Assembly (NCBI GenBank): GCA_002633005.1
Contig: NMRA01000016.1
Location: 1,195,565 to 1,259,564, forward strand
Length of the DNA stretch: 64,000 nucleotides
Direction of reading: 5' to 3'
From: Phoronis australis
Lineage: Eukaryota; Phoronida; Phoronidae
Part shown: piece after piece, positions 22,501-33,620 of the stretch
Position numbering within the stretch: position 1 is the first letter of the stretch
How the letters are laid out: the number at the start of each line of letters is the position of its first letter
The notes under the pieces: model-generated
What the model was told of the DNA's origin: nothing
What the model saw: the letters and a program-made list of their open reading frames with translations, nothing else
The model's database searches: none
Program-made: the position numbers and the translations under genes

Positions 22501-24863
22501 AACGCACAATTTACAGCTCCCAACGTGGTACCCCGTGATTTTTTTAAGTCCGTCCGCTTTTTTGTTAGTAATAGGTCCATATCATCGGCAATTCGAGCCA
22601 ACCCATTTTAAAGGCTGGGTGCGCGCATGGATTGCTACCGCTGCTTCTAACTTTCGAACCACCTCTGTCGGCTGATTTTAGTACACCTAATGCTATTTCG
22701 GTGTATTTTTGTTCAGCAAGAGTATCAATGAAAGTAATTTACAGCGGAACAAAATGAGTAGACGAAGACACCCGGTATCAAAGTTCTAGATTTTTCGCAA
22801 AAGAGTTCAAGATGGCGCCAGTACGCAGTATGAACAAGATCTCTCACCTATTGTGCCCTCTCTTGTCTTTACTGCTTGGATATTGAAAACACCAAACGTG
22901 CCTGTTTTTATTGTGCTCTGTCTAATAGTCTTCATCAAGCTTTAACGAGTTTGCTACGAATGCCTTACCGCGGACGTCTTTTCAAAAGAACGACCCTGTG
23001 TTCGGTTTGTTCTAACCAACCTTTCCTGACAGTTCTATCCACATGTGATCGGTTCATTCTGTCCTGGCCAACATCTCACTGTGGCTTTTCGCCCGATGTG
23101 CACGCGTGGGACATGCATCCATGCACAATTTTGCCTTGTTCTCTATTGAAGGAAGAGCCTCGGCTGGCGGAAAGTTACAGAAAAATGGACATGAGGTACA
23201 GAACAACGGCTCGAGTCCACCGTCAAACCTGGGTGGCGTCAAAGAACGACGTCACCAATAACCAAGTGACGAAAGCCATGTACGAAAGCGCCAACCAAAG
23301 TCTGATCACGGAATGTGCCGAGGTGAGCGCTACGGAAAAGCAATTGCGAAGAGCTTGTTCTAGGGATATCTTGGGTGAAATGTTAAAAACTCGGGTACTT
23401 TGGATTGCATGATATACTTTTTCCCCTGTTAGTTAATATGATAACGATTAGTATGTGTGCTTGCTGTTTCTAATTAATACAGCGGCACGTTTCAAGAGCA
23501 GCCTTTAAATTGCAAACATTCCATTCTGGGTGAATGTCGTGCCTGAACACCTTTACAAAAATCTCGATTACCCACATACATGAAACAGAATGTCTCCAGT
23601 CTGTAGACACAAGCAATAGTGTTGTTTTTCATAACACTTTTCCTATTTATATATTTGCAGCTTCATAAAAAAGCTGATCAGCAATTTGACAACATCATTC
23701 AGGAGGCGGACGCTGCCATCGACACCGTCATGAGCATAACATCAACTGACTCCCTGCTGGGACGGTAACTAAGTCTTGTCAATACTAAATCGGATAGAAG
23801 TAGTGACAAATCTACATTATATACTTTCCTCATCAGTGTGCAAAATTGGTTGCTATTTTACTCGCGGATCCATTTTTAATCAGCCACCCCATCACCTAGA
23901 TTAAGGTTAGATAGGCTATTTGCTGTGAATACATGTCACCCGAAGATCATCACAGCAGTGAGAAAAAATGTTATGTGCTTGTAACCCCCCAAGGAATTAA
24001 AAAAATTGTTTACATCCGGGATCCATCTTTCTTGAAGTCACAACGAAATTGACCTCTGAACTGTTACTTTTTTCCGTAAAAATACTAACACCGGTTCCTT
24101 ATAATCAACTGCAACAGTTTGGACTCGACCTCAAAACAAAACTTCTAATTAGCTAAGATAGTAGCTGTGACTTAAAGTTAAGTTTGTTTCTCGGCGCGCG
24201 ACCGACGATAAATATGTTCTCAAACTGGCTTCTTCAATCACAATTTCCCAGACGAAATCAGTATTTTCTGAAACAAAAGTGGCCTCGCACCAGCACTGAA
24301 ATGTAAAGAAAATAAAAACGTTTTACTGATCGAGCCACACATCTTGCGGGAGTATAAACTGAGGAGAACCAAAATGTCGTTAGGAACAACTTTATCCCGA
24401 AGATTTTGGTCATTGCCCTAACCTCGAAACAAATATCTTTCGTTTCAGTGGAGTACCATCAACACGCGTTAAGAGCACACAAACTGACAGCGTCAGGATT
24501 GACCCAGTCTTACTATCAAAGCTGTGCTTTCCTGACAGCGCCGCTTCTAGTTCCACAGTCTTGTACATCCCTTGCGCCAGCCAATCAAATGCCGAGTCCG
24601 AGAAGCCTCCCGACGACAAGCTGCCAAGGAGCAATTCCCCAGAGCTAAAATTGTCAAAATCAGAGATGGAGTTCAGGAAAGACACAGACACCACATGTCC
24701 GACTTGGATCGACGGTGCACTCAGTGACACGCAATTCAATCCACGCGCATGGGGATTCAACACCGATCCCTCATCTCCTGAGGAAGCCCAGTCATGTCCA
24801 AGCGAGAGATCTACCACCTCCTCCCCTGGACTCCGTGACCAGAAAACAAACGATTTACGTTAA
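19536..24863 (+). CDS. Unrecognised 383-aa helical protein, possibly F-BAR-like (7 exons, intact)
   Basis: Seven plus-strand exons join without phase conflict: 19536-19639, 19942-20075, 21295-21415, 22219-22321, 23152-23322, 23661-23764 and 24449-24863. All introns begin GT and end AG, with GTAAGT-like donors. The product has 383 residues. Residues about 15-245 are rich in K, E, R, D, M and Q with few prolines or glycines and look like long helices (for example MMEYRVNDLKIRKE and QYTQKIEEFWNFMDSRKND). Residues about 250-383 are Ser/Pro/Thr-rich and probably disordered. Size and pattern would fit a BAR or F-BAR membrane-curving domain with a tail, but I see no diagnostic motif, signal peptide or membrane segment. 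The N-terminal Met is the first in frame; a four-codon uORF overlaps it. Confidence 0.8.
22394..22629 (+). mobile_element. MITE with CATGCGCGCACCCAG termini, copy 2
   Basis: The left end CATGCGCGCACCCAG and right end CTGGGTGCGCGCATG are perfect 15-bp inverted repeats around 206 bp. It lies in intron 4 of the seven-exon gene, 73 bp after exon 4. The interior matches copy 1 (18781-19042). Confidence 0.85.
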
Positions 24864-25033
24864 ACCTCTGGTGGATTCCGGTCAGAGTTCAGAAAATCGG
24901 CGGGAAACTTTAGCCAGAATCCTGTCTCAGGTGTTTGGTAAGTTGAAGCTCGCTTCCTTGACGGATTTTCAATTCTTTCGTGTTTATACTCTTTGACTCC
25001 CTGTTCAGACCAATTTTTTCTCCTTGTCAATGA

Positions 25034-25643
25034 TTAGTACATTGTCAAGGTCGAAGCTGTGGCTGGATGCCTGACAGTGGGTACACACGGCATAAGAGTC
25101 ATAAGTGTTACCGGAGCTAGGCCGACGATGTTGGGACAACCGTATTTTCTAGGACTGCTTAGTTTTACCTGCATAGGTTTCAGGGCACTCTTCACACTGT
25201 GTTCCACAGACCACACCAGCTATCTTTTCCTTAGGTTGTTTGTCCATAGGGTTCACGAGTTCTTGTCTCAAAGTGCCAACACGTTTGAAAAACGTGGTGA
25301 TATCAAATGCCCTGAACACAGGTAGTAGTTGTTCAGAAACTCTTTCTACATAAGGAAAAGGTATCCTGGCCGATGTTTGATCAGGTTGAATAGCGTCAAT
25401 GTTGTTGATTTCCAATCTGAGTGTTCTTCGGGTAGCCTTGCTAAAGACCCAACGTGGGTACCTGTACCTTTCCAGGGAATCACGAATCTTGTGTTTCTCA
25501 TATATCCGCTTATGTTGTTTAACGAGAGAAAGGTTTTGCTTTTCAGACTGTTTAATAATCTTAAAAGTATCGTCAACGTCTCTGAACCAAACCCTTGGTT
25601 TTACTCCAGCATTGGTGTTGAGCACTCTCTTTTCCTTGGCCAA
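25034..25643 (-). pseudogene. Penelope-like element fragment (RT end plus GIY-YIG)
   Basis: The frame at 25149-25643 contains KPRVWFRDVDDTF, the Penelope-type RT catalytic box (YVDD with Y replaced by D), then a jump of about 60 residues relative to the family. RYPRWVFSKATRR, PYVERVSEQLLPVF and TFFKRVGTLRQEL follow, leading into a GIY-YIG-like start, GVVCGTQCEECPETYAGKT. Frames at 25034-25216 continue the endonuclease. Penelope-like elements combine an RT with a GIY-YIG endonuclease, which explains this order. It is truncated and frameshifted. Confidence 0.8.
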
Positions 25644-25789
25644 AAATTTGTAACGTGCGCTAAATTTTGCCTGTAGCCCTCCATAAGAAATACACAGGAA
25701 TGAACTATTATCAGTAAATTAGAAGTCATGCGAGATAACTGCACAATTTGCTAAAAGTCTGGCAGAAAGTGTATGTTAATTTTTGTTAC

Positions 25790-25955
25790 CAGGGGCGGAT
25801 ACAGGATTTTGAGTTGGGGGGTAGGGAGCATGGCAGAGTATTAGCCAGGATTTTGACCATCAGTCATTCGCACCCCGGACTTCCAAATGGAATCTGGGAG
25901 GGAGAATTTTAGGGGAGGGGGACTTGACACCCTTGGCCCCTCACTTCCGCCACTG
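25790..25955. mobile_element. Short non-autonomous DNA transposon (CAG...CTG termini), copy 2
   Basis: It begins CAGGGGCGGATACAGGATTT, ends CTTCCGCCACTG, and is flanked by the 5-bp direct repeat GTTAC (25785-25789 and 25956-25960). It is the same family as 530-676, sharing AGTATTAGCC and CCCGGACTTCC/GTCCGGG-type interior blocks in inverted order. A short related piece ending ATCCGCCACTG lies at about 26565-26619. Confidence 0.75.
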
Positions 25956-25988
25956 GTTACTGCTAAGTATCAGTGTAATTGGTGAAAA

Positions 25989-26082
25989 NNNNNNNNNNNN
26001 NNNNNNNNNNNNNNNNNNNNNNNNNNNNNNNNNNNNNNNNNNNNNNNNNNNNNNNNNNNNNNNNNNNNNNNNNNNNNNNNNN
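25989..26082. other. Assembly gap (94 N)
   Basis: A run of 94 undetermined bases. Unlike the isolated N joints, its flanks show no duplicated sequence. Confidence 0.99.
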
Positions 26083-26332
26083 TGAATCACTCAGAAACTC
26101 GCAATACTCTCTTTGCCAAACCTTATCTTAAGACGATTTCCAAAGCAATCCCGTCCCGGATTTGGTCTTTTTGGCATTTGAAGACTATTTTAAATACGAC
26201 AAATTTGTTAAGAATCGATGGCACAAAATATAAAACGTGTAATAAGCATTACAAATAGGAGAAGGTTTCGCGCGCAAACGCTGTGGACCATAAACAAGTA
26301 GGTCTCTTGGTACGCTATTAGAAGTAAAATCG

Positions 26333-26402
26333 TTGTGGTGTAGTGGTAATGCACGCGCCCACTAAGCGGCAGGTCGTGAGTTCGATTCTTTGATACTTGC
26401 AG
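26333..26402 (+). repeat. tRNA-like sequence (SINE head or tRNA relic)
   Basis: TGGTGTAGTGGTAATGC resembles a tRNA A box and GAGTTCGATTC a B box, at the spacing of a Pol III internal promoter. The anticodon stem does not pair well and no complete cloverleaf closes, so a functional tRNA is unlikely. A tRNA-derived SINE head or a decayed tRNA is the better reading. Confidence 0.5.
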
Positions 26403-26690
26403 TTTTTCCTGTTTGACACGTTCTCCGTTTTTTTTTGCCTTTTTTCTTGAATAATACTTCAGGAATCAAGGAAAATGCTTGATTTTTAGAGGTAAAAACA
26501 GAAAAATTTCCTCCCCCCATTCGGTGCTATGCGCATCTACAATCGTGGTTCAGTTTTTGCAAATTCTTACAGCCGGAAAAAAATTTGGGCCCCCCCTTGT
26601 GATATCCTAGATCCGCCACTGTCACTATCGGTAAGAAACATTGTTTTGTCCATTTTCCCGTCCGGGATGATCTTATGAATAATTTCAGAG

Positions 26691-26902
26691 CGTGGGCGCA
26701 CCCAGCCTAAACAATGGGGGGCTCGAATTTTGTAGAATATGTACCTTTCACTAAGATTCACAGGGTACGTTCAGAGCTATTAATTGTGCATTCGCCCAAT
26801 TCTGGTTGTTCCTGACTTTTTAGTGGACTTTTGTCTCGTTTTCTACTCTGAGGAGCACCTTTTTGTACACTTCTTCCCCCTCCCCCCCTGCGTGCGTACA
26901 TG
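26691..26902 (-). mobile_element. MITE with CATGCGCGCACCCAG termini, copy 3 (inverted)
   Basis: Starts CGTGGGCGCACCCAGCCT and ends CTGCGTGCGTACATG. The interior GTGGACTTTTGTCTCGTTTT is the reverse complement of the core in copies 1 and 2. It is more decayed than copy 2. Confidence 0.65.
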
Positions 26903-27619
26903 TAAAGTGTGAAAAAAACTTTTTTATACAAAATTCTACAATTTTGCCTGCAAGTAAATGATTATAAGGTTATTTTAAAAATTTGTTCAATTTTTGTTCC
27001 GCACAAGTTATAGCCGTGATCACAGCAGTGATTAGTTACTTGATTGAATGTTTTGAAATTGTTATCCTGTCTAGGGGTATGTAAAAAAAAGAACAAAATC
27101 ATTACACTGTATCAGATTTTGTTGCCTGGGTCCTGCAGCGAACAGTGGAAATATGTGTTGTTTATCGTCATATACAAGGGTTCAATAACTACGTTGTCCA
27201 TCTTATTTAATTGTTACGTAGGATTCCATACACAAATAGATATGTATTGTCAAAAATCTTAAGATTAATAATAAGCGCTTTGGCATGGCACATGAGGGTC
27301 ACTCATGGGTCGATGCGCCGACCGGCCATGGGTACATATTGTTTTGGTTCTGTACTTTGGTGTACCAGCAAGTGATCCTCGTCCTTGGGGACAGCTGTTG
27401 GTCATTACAGAGGCGTTCAGGAATCCTTGCAGCAGGTGAGTATACATAGAAGAAAAAACGTCATAGGATGTGAAAAGCGCGTCTTCCTCGAGAGAACTAT
27501 CGCTCACCTTTCCACAAGATTCTGAATGTTAACATTGCGATGCGATGGACTGATTGGCCGACTAGCGGAGACAAAATGTCAGCAACGAACTTGGCAACAT
27601 GGTGTGTAACCAAGTCGCT

Positions 27620-27893
27620 GTTGCAGTGATTCATGAACGCCTCTGCAGTGACCACCAACTGTGGCCAAGGACGAGTTTATCTGCTACGGATGTGAGTGAT
27701 CTTCTGCAGATTTGTCAAGGCACTGTATTTTTCATTTGATCAACAAATATATGCGTCGTGGAATCCCCCGTATCCCCTATTGTCGTCAACTTGCACTTAT
27801 TCTAAAATGAAACCAAGAGTGTGGTTGAGATACGTTGATAACATTTTTGGGACCACTGAACAGTCTGCAAAGCAATTTTTCTCTCATTACTGA
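27620..27893 (+). pseudogene. Penelope-like RT fragment
   Basis: In shifting frames this reads CSDHQLWPRTSLSATDVSDLLQ, then YFSFDQQIYAS, PLLSSTCTYS and KPRVWLRYVDNIFG, the order of a Penelope-type RT up to its catalytic box (YVDN in place of YVDD). It stops just before the left end of the DNA transposon at 27948. The fragment at 33621-34450 continues the same element in the same orientation. Confidence 0.65.
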
Positions 27894-28450
27894 GAAGGAG
27901 GGTAGAGGCGGTGTGAACGCGTTCTTTGATTGATTACTGTCAGTTAATAGTCAGGTTTGTTTTGTAATTTTGTTGATTTTTTTGGTGGAAAGTGGAAACC
28001 TCATGGAATAACAAATCAGAAAATAAGTGATGCCTTTTTGGCGGCCATCTTGGCGGCCACCTTGGACTTTCAAAAATCGCACCGGTAACATACATTTTGT
28101 TCAGTATTTCTGCTCTTGGGTCACTTAGAATGTTAGTTTTAATGGCTGCACCCACATTTTTGTAGGCAAGGAATCCGAAAATGCAACTTATTAAATGTGA
28201 AACATAATCAAGAACCCGTTTATTAGCAGCGACATTTTGTAAATGCCTTCATCATGTATTCCAACAAATATGTACACTATCTTACCAGACTTTAAAATGT
28301 TTGTGGTCTTACTACTTGCATATTTCGTTCGGATTTGTTTCCTTCAACACACTTAAATTCAACCATTACCTATACAACCTATTTACATTTGCAGAACATA
28401 AGAGTATCTTTATTGTAGTGTCAGTAGTCTTTCAAAACTTTGAAATCAGT

Positions 28451-30405
28451 CTACAGATCATCACTGTCGCCATCTCTGTCATCGTTGGCACCAGGAATGA
28501 CGGCATTATAAGAGTTTAACATTCTGACATTCTGGGCAACACTGACATAGATGTGTGCAAGGTAGGTCCTTTGATCGACGAGAGCATCGTTGGGAGGAAC
28601 AATATCTTTTGCATTGACATCTAACCATCTAAATGAAAGCACCTGGCGCCGGAGCCTCCTAAGTTGTGAGAGGTGTCAGTTGGTTGTCTTTGTCCTTGTA
28701 AAACCCATTCTCTGCAACGTGTCAAGGAACTTCTGTCGAGCAATGGCTATCGGTCCCCACACTCTGGCTTGAATAAACATCCTCAGCACACGCTGTTCAA
28801 AGCCCCAATGGGTGGTGGAAGTTTGTCGCTGTAAGCCGTATGTTTGCAGAAGAGGTACAATCTCAGCTCGGAGATACTATCTATGTCAATACCCTGTGGT
28901 GCTTATGCAGCACATGTAAAACGGGCTATTGTGAACAAGAAGCAGTACAAAGAGTATGCAATGCAATGACAACATCACTGTCAGCCTTCAACTATATATT
29001 CAACCATGTTGTTTTGCCTATCCTGGAGAACCGACCAGTGTTGTCTGCCCCTGTAAAAGCATGGAAAGCCGGTAGAGGGTTTGTCTGGGCAGCACCTAGT
29101 GCTGTCCATATTGGATTTATGTCCACAATCCCAGATGCCATTGAGACTGAAGTATTTCTGAGAAGCCGGTCATAGTAGGCAATGACGAGTACCAGAACAT
29201 CTGTTTCAGGTGAAAAAAGTACCAGGTGAGAATCAGGGAAGTTTTGATGGGATGCCCGCACTGCATGATGTATTACCAACGCATCTGCTTCTTCTTGATT
29301 GTTTTCGTCAAAGCGTAGAGGACGCCTGTTGCTTATTGCAAATCTTGACTAATTGACAGAGTCTGTAGACAGATATGAAGAATCTCATTGGCATTGCTGG
29401 AAATACCGTTCAGTACAGAATTGGCCTTCACCATCCTCTCGAGGTGTTCACAAGCTTGGTCTGCACCAAAGGACAGAAATGGGATTTTGGTTTTGCTGAC
29501 TGAGATGCCTGTTCCAATTTCAGTCCGCATGTCGTAGTGTTTGGTTCTTAGGTCCTGCATATCATCAATGTACATGTATGTAGGCCGGAGTCTTTTGTAC
29601 TTGATGCGAGCAAAAGCAAAGAAAACTTTGATCCTTTGCATCAACAGCCTGGAGATGCAGAGTCAAATCAGCATTTCGAGATATTGTCACAAATACCAGG
29701 ATTGTTTGGACTCGATGCAGATATTTCACAATGGACTTAAACATGGCATTGACTGATCATTTAGTTGTCCTGTTCTCTGAATGTTTCAAGTGTCTTGGCA
29801 ATTGTCAACAATTCCAGCAAACAGCGGGTAGTTTGCTTTGTGCTCTCGGCTTTTATGGTTTTGTTCTTCTCTGAACAGGCTGTTGATGCTGAATTTAGAG
29901 CCTCACAGCAAAAGGCCTTTAACTGTGGGTTTCCTTTAATGAATTCCTCTAGGACTATCTCAAACAGTGCTGTATATGATTACAAGTAAATATGGACTCG
30001 GAAAGTGCGCTTGTAGGGAGTGTACTTTAGAATCTGTCTAGTTGTTGCAGTGCCAAAGACGTTGGCTTCTACCCAGGTATCATCTATGCCGGAATGCCGT
30101 ATGAACTTCCCAAGAGCTATCTGAGCTGCCATTCTAGCATGCAATTCCCCAAGTCTTGGGTTCACTGCTTGATTTAGTTCAAGTCTGGTATCCAGGAGCT
30201 CCACAACTCTCTAGTGTAGACCCATGTCACATGAAATGGCAGTTTGATGAGTTTCGCCAGCAACCAACCTCTTCAATTGTCTCGTCTGCATAACAACTAT
30301 TAGCAGGATCGACCAATCATGGGCCACCAAACTCAGTGAGAGACCGGCTTGTAGAGATAAGTGAGTTGAGGCCTGTCCAGCATCTGATCTTCCTGTTCTC
30401 TTCAT
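28451..30405 (-). pseudogene. Decayed FEN/PIN-like nuclease-family gene inside the TIR element
   Basis: Read from 30405 down to 28451, successive frames give TRLELNQAVNPRLGELHARM, DDTWVEANVFGTATT, FIKGNPQLKAF, FFAFARIKYKRLRPTY, FGADQACEHLERMVKANSVL, LFSPETDVLVLVIAYYD, LPAFHAFTGADNTGRFSRIG and KLPPPIGALKQ. This order is that of a large family of uncharacterised invertebrate proteins. The acidic SPETDVLVL and the glycine-rich TGADNTGRF-IG resemble the metal-binding and helix-hairpin parts of flap-endonuclease/PIN folds; that link is inference. Stops and frameshifts show it is dead. Confidence 0.7.
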
Positions 30406-30424
30406 TCCTTAGCCTGGTTACTGC

Positions 30425-30509
30425 CACAGGCGCTTGGGTTTATCGCAAATGACGTCACAATATATATATATATATAAGAAAACATATGTTATAAACTCAA
30501 GCGCCTGTG
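30425..30509. mobile_element. 85-bp hAT-type MITE with 8-bp target duplication
   Basis: The termini CACAGGCGCTTGGGTTTAT and ATAAACTCAAGCGCCTGTG are inverted repeats with one mismatch. Flanks are the perfect 8-bp direct repeat GTTACTGC (30417-30424 and 30510-30517). The middle is a TA run. The 8-bp duplication is the hAT signature. It sits inside the 27948-31261 element and so inserted later. Confidence 0.9.
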
Positions 30510-31299
30510 GTTACTGCCAACGTTACTAGCCATACAAGGTGTGTCGGCTGATATGTAACAGAAATTCCCTCTTGGTTACAAATTCATGTGTTCTTTTGCT
30601 GGCTTGTGGTTTGGATTGTCGCTACGGACCCTACGTATGTGGTACGGTGTGACAGTGAGGTCCTTTGCTTCCCTGATGGTTAAAAGTGGATTCATTTTTC
30701 AATTCCTTGCCCCACAAATGGAGTGGAGCCATTAAAAATAACATTGTAGGAGACCCGATAAAATTGTATACATGTGAAATAATTTATTGTGTATAAAAAT
30801 GATTTATTTACATATGTCATTGTAATCTTAACATCATTTTTTTAATAATATATTTGTGTATAATAACTGTATATGGTTTTTTTGTATTTATTTAACCCAT
30901 ATACAATTCCTCTTGGCGCTTTCTGGGCATGTATATTTATTGTACTGAAGATTTCATAATAAACATTAAAAAAACAAGAGCAGAGATAATGAGCAAAATG
31001 TATTTTACGGGTGCCATTTTTGAAAATTCAAGATGGCCGCCAAAAATTAGAATGTTCAATTCTGCGCCCCAAGAAATGCTGGTGTATCCATAGAAAATAA
31101 CATTCTAAGTGACCCAAGTACTTAGACATTGAGTAAAATGGCCGCCAAAAATAGAATCAATTACTTTCTGATTTGTCATCCCATGAGTTTTCCAAAAATG
31201 TTTCCACTTCCCCCAGAAAATTCCAATGAATGTCAAAATTTTGACATAGTGAACCTGACTATAAGGAAGACCTAAGTCTTAAGACTAGTAGAGCAGATA

Positions 31300-31480
31300 A
31301 GTGAAAAGTCTAGTGGATGGTACAAAACCCAGACCTTGCCAACCACAACAGACTGTACCAGCTATGCCCTTATGCCGGAGGCTGCTCTCTGCCCTGTTAA
31401 CACCACTTGAGGATTCCATTTTCTACTTGCTGATGATACCTGAATCTCTGATAACCTAACAAATTTGTCTTTGGAATCTC
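31300..31480 (+). repeat. Segment duplicated at about 33465-33600
   Basis: Shared blocks in order include GACTGTACCA, ATGCC/TCTTTAT, GTTAAC-ACC, GGGGATTCCA/GAGGATTCCA and ATACCTG-ATCTCT, followed by TGGAATCTCA. It is a diverged direct copy of the stretch that leads into the Penelope fragment at 33621, so it may mark a second Penelope copy or a duplicated junction. Confidence 0.5.
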
Positions 31481-31639
31481 AGATTGTGAGAACTTCTCTT
31501 GCTTTTGACTCCTTGAAGTCTTCAACCAGAGACCTTGGCGGAAGGGATACTGTCGTCCTAGTATATAATCCAACTGACGTGAAACTCATTGGTGCCCCCA
31601 ACCATTTCCTGATAAGCTGGTTTGCCTCATATTCCATGT

Positions 31640-32160
31640 AGTCGACTGTTTATCTTTTACAGGCTCTCCCTGAACGGGGGCACTGTGTCCATTGCATTTG
31701 TGAAGTGGCTTGGGCTGCTTTCGTACACCTTGCCCAGATATTCCACTAATTTCTCACCCAGGGTTGGTATCTCCTTGCCATTCATCCTGAAGGCTTGGCG
31801 CTGGCTCATTCCCCCTTTCATCAAAATCAGACTTCTTGACTTCTGCACCTTGAACTTCATCCTGCCTCAAACATTTAGCTCTTCTAGTTTCTTCAACACC
31901 CGTCCTGCTCCTACCACTGTTGATGTGGTTACTGTTAGGTCATCAACAAATGCACGGCACAAGGGAAGGAGTCAGCCTTGGAGACTTTGCTGGCTCGCCG
32001 AATAATGAAGTTCATCGCAAGAACAAATACACTGACTGAAACGGGGCACCCGGTCAAGATACTTTCTCCAAAGGCTTGAAATCTGTTGCAAAATCCATCG
32101 TAGAAAATTGCATCTGTGTACCGTTTAAATGGTCGTTGATGACCTTCTGAACTCATTCTA
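31640..32160 (-). pseudogene. Decayed non-LTR reverse transcriptase
   Basis: The minus strand reads FCNRFQAFGESILTGCPVSVSVFVLAMNFIIR, then AFVDDLTVT (catalytic box), then KFKVQKSRSLILMKGG and PTLGEKLVEYLGKVY. This ordered set belongs to a group of invertebrate retroelement RTs with an F-x-DD-L-T-V catalytic box. Frames shift between blocks. The flanking sequence to about 33150 has only short incoherent frames on the same strand, probably more of the same relic. Confidence 0.6.
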
Positions 32161-33620
32161 GAAAATGAAATGTCGCTTTCGCCTTTCTACTCAGTGAATC
32201 TTACATGGAACCATAAGCACTCTCTAAATCTAAGCACACAGCTGCCCTAGTCCTACATGATTGCCTTTGTATTACCGATAAGCTCTGTTAGAACAGGCAA
32301 CTCGGACTGTCCTGGTACTGTATATACTGCATGGTCAATTTATCCGTCCCCCGGGGCGTACTTGACATTTTTTGATGCAATCACTGCGAAGAACATTTTG
32401 TACTCCACATCAAGCAGGGAAATTGTCCTGTACATGTACATGTAGTCTTTTATAGCTTTGCATCTTTGCTCTTTAGAGTGTAACAACCCTTAGCCTCGCC
32501 CCAGTGATCAACAAGTGGCTTCAATCTTTAGACTCCTCTCAGTAGCTTCCATAATAGTATTAATAGCCCCGGGCACTTCTTGTATACGATGTAACTAGAC
32601 TCAGACGGAATCGGCTTTGGCCTCCATGACGACAATCTTTACCTTAACGAACTTATTATGTCCAACGTCACACTGAAGTTTAGGTGGAATTTCCTCAACC
32701 ATCCAACTGAACTCCTCTAGATTGTCAAGCCGGTTCGCGTCGCTATGAATCTCCACCAGATGATCTTCTAGTTGGACTTCACTGCATGATAACCGCCCAC
32801 TTATTTCTTGGTTCATCTTAAGTTCCGCCACTCGGAGAATCCTCAGGTTTGTAACTCATAGCAAAGAATGATTTGTTTTCCCATGGAGAACTCGGTATTG
32901 GGCTGCTAACACTTCCAGCCCGTCAGTCTTTCCCTGACGCCATTCGCCCCTATAAGTGTCACTCGTCTCCCCCGGGTTGTCCTCTGGCCTTTCCCAGACG
33001 TTACTGGACTTCTCCAATCGTTAAACTAACTTTAAACAGATGTAGTTTCTCTGTTCCCCCGTCAATCATCAACAAGATAACGTCTTTGCAACATGTTTAT
33101 CATGAACGCGCACCAAGGCTAGCCTCCACCCCCAAAGTTGACCAGGCTCCGGTTTAACAGGGAGTTTGCCACTGTTTGGTCTTCTGCAACCACAACCACG
33201 ATGATGCTGATTCCGTTTCGGCTACTACTGACTTCATCATAGGCTTCCTTGGATTAGTTGAAATTCTTAGCATCCTTGACATAATCCACCTTACCCTTCT
33301 GCCTCAACCAGTAAACAGAAGCATCTCTATCCACTTGAAAACTCATGGCTCAGATCGCTGCTCTTGAAAGCTTTCCTCTCCTGGGCTTTCCGTATCCATA
33401 TTTCCCAGTACAAAGTTAATCCCACAAATACTACCACCATATTTCTCTCCTTCCTGTTTGCCGCCTTACGTCTAGTGGGTTACACCTTGTCAACCATAAG
33501 AGACTGTACCAACTATGTCTTTATTCTGGACGCGGCTATCTGCTTTGTTAACCACCTGGGGATTCCACCTCTGCCTGCCCATACCTGGATCTCTTGATCA
33601 ATCTACATGTATCTCTGGAA

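Larger units (their letters stand above)
27948..31261 (-). mobile_element. 3.3-kb DNA transposon with long TIRs carrying a FEN/PIN-like gene
   Basis: The left end (27948 to about 28160) reads TAGTCAGGTT, GGAAAGTGGAAAC, CTCATGGAATAACAAATCAG, TTTTTGGCGGCCAT, TTTCAAAAAT and GTCACTTAGAATGTTA in order. The right end (about 30990 to 31261) is the reverse complement of this series with some rearrangement, ending AACCTGACTA. Both ends abut TAA (27945-27947 and 31262-31264), a possible 3-bp target duplication. Between the repeats lies one decayed minus-strand gene. The superfamily cannot be assigned from what I see. Confidence 0.75.

Noticed and set aside
26333-26402. Functional tRNA gene
   Set aside because: A and B box likeness is good but the acceptor and anticodon stems do not close.
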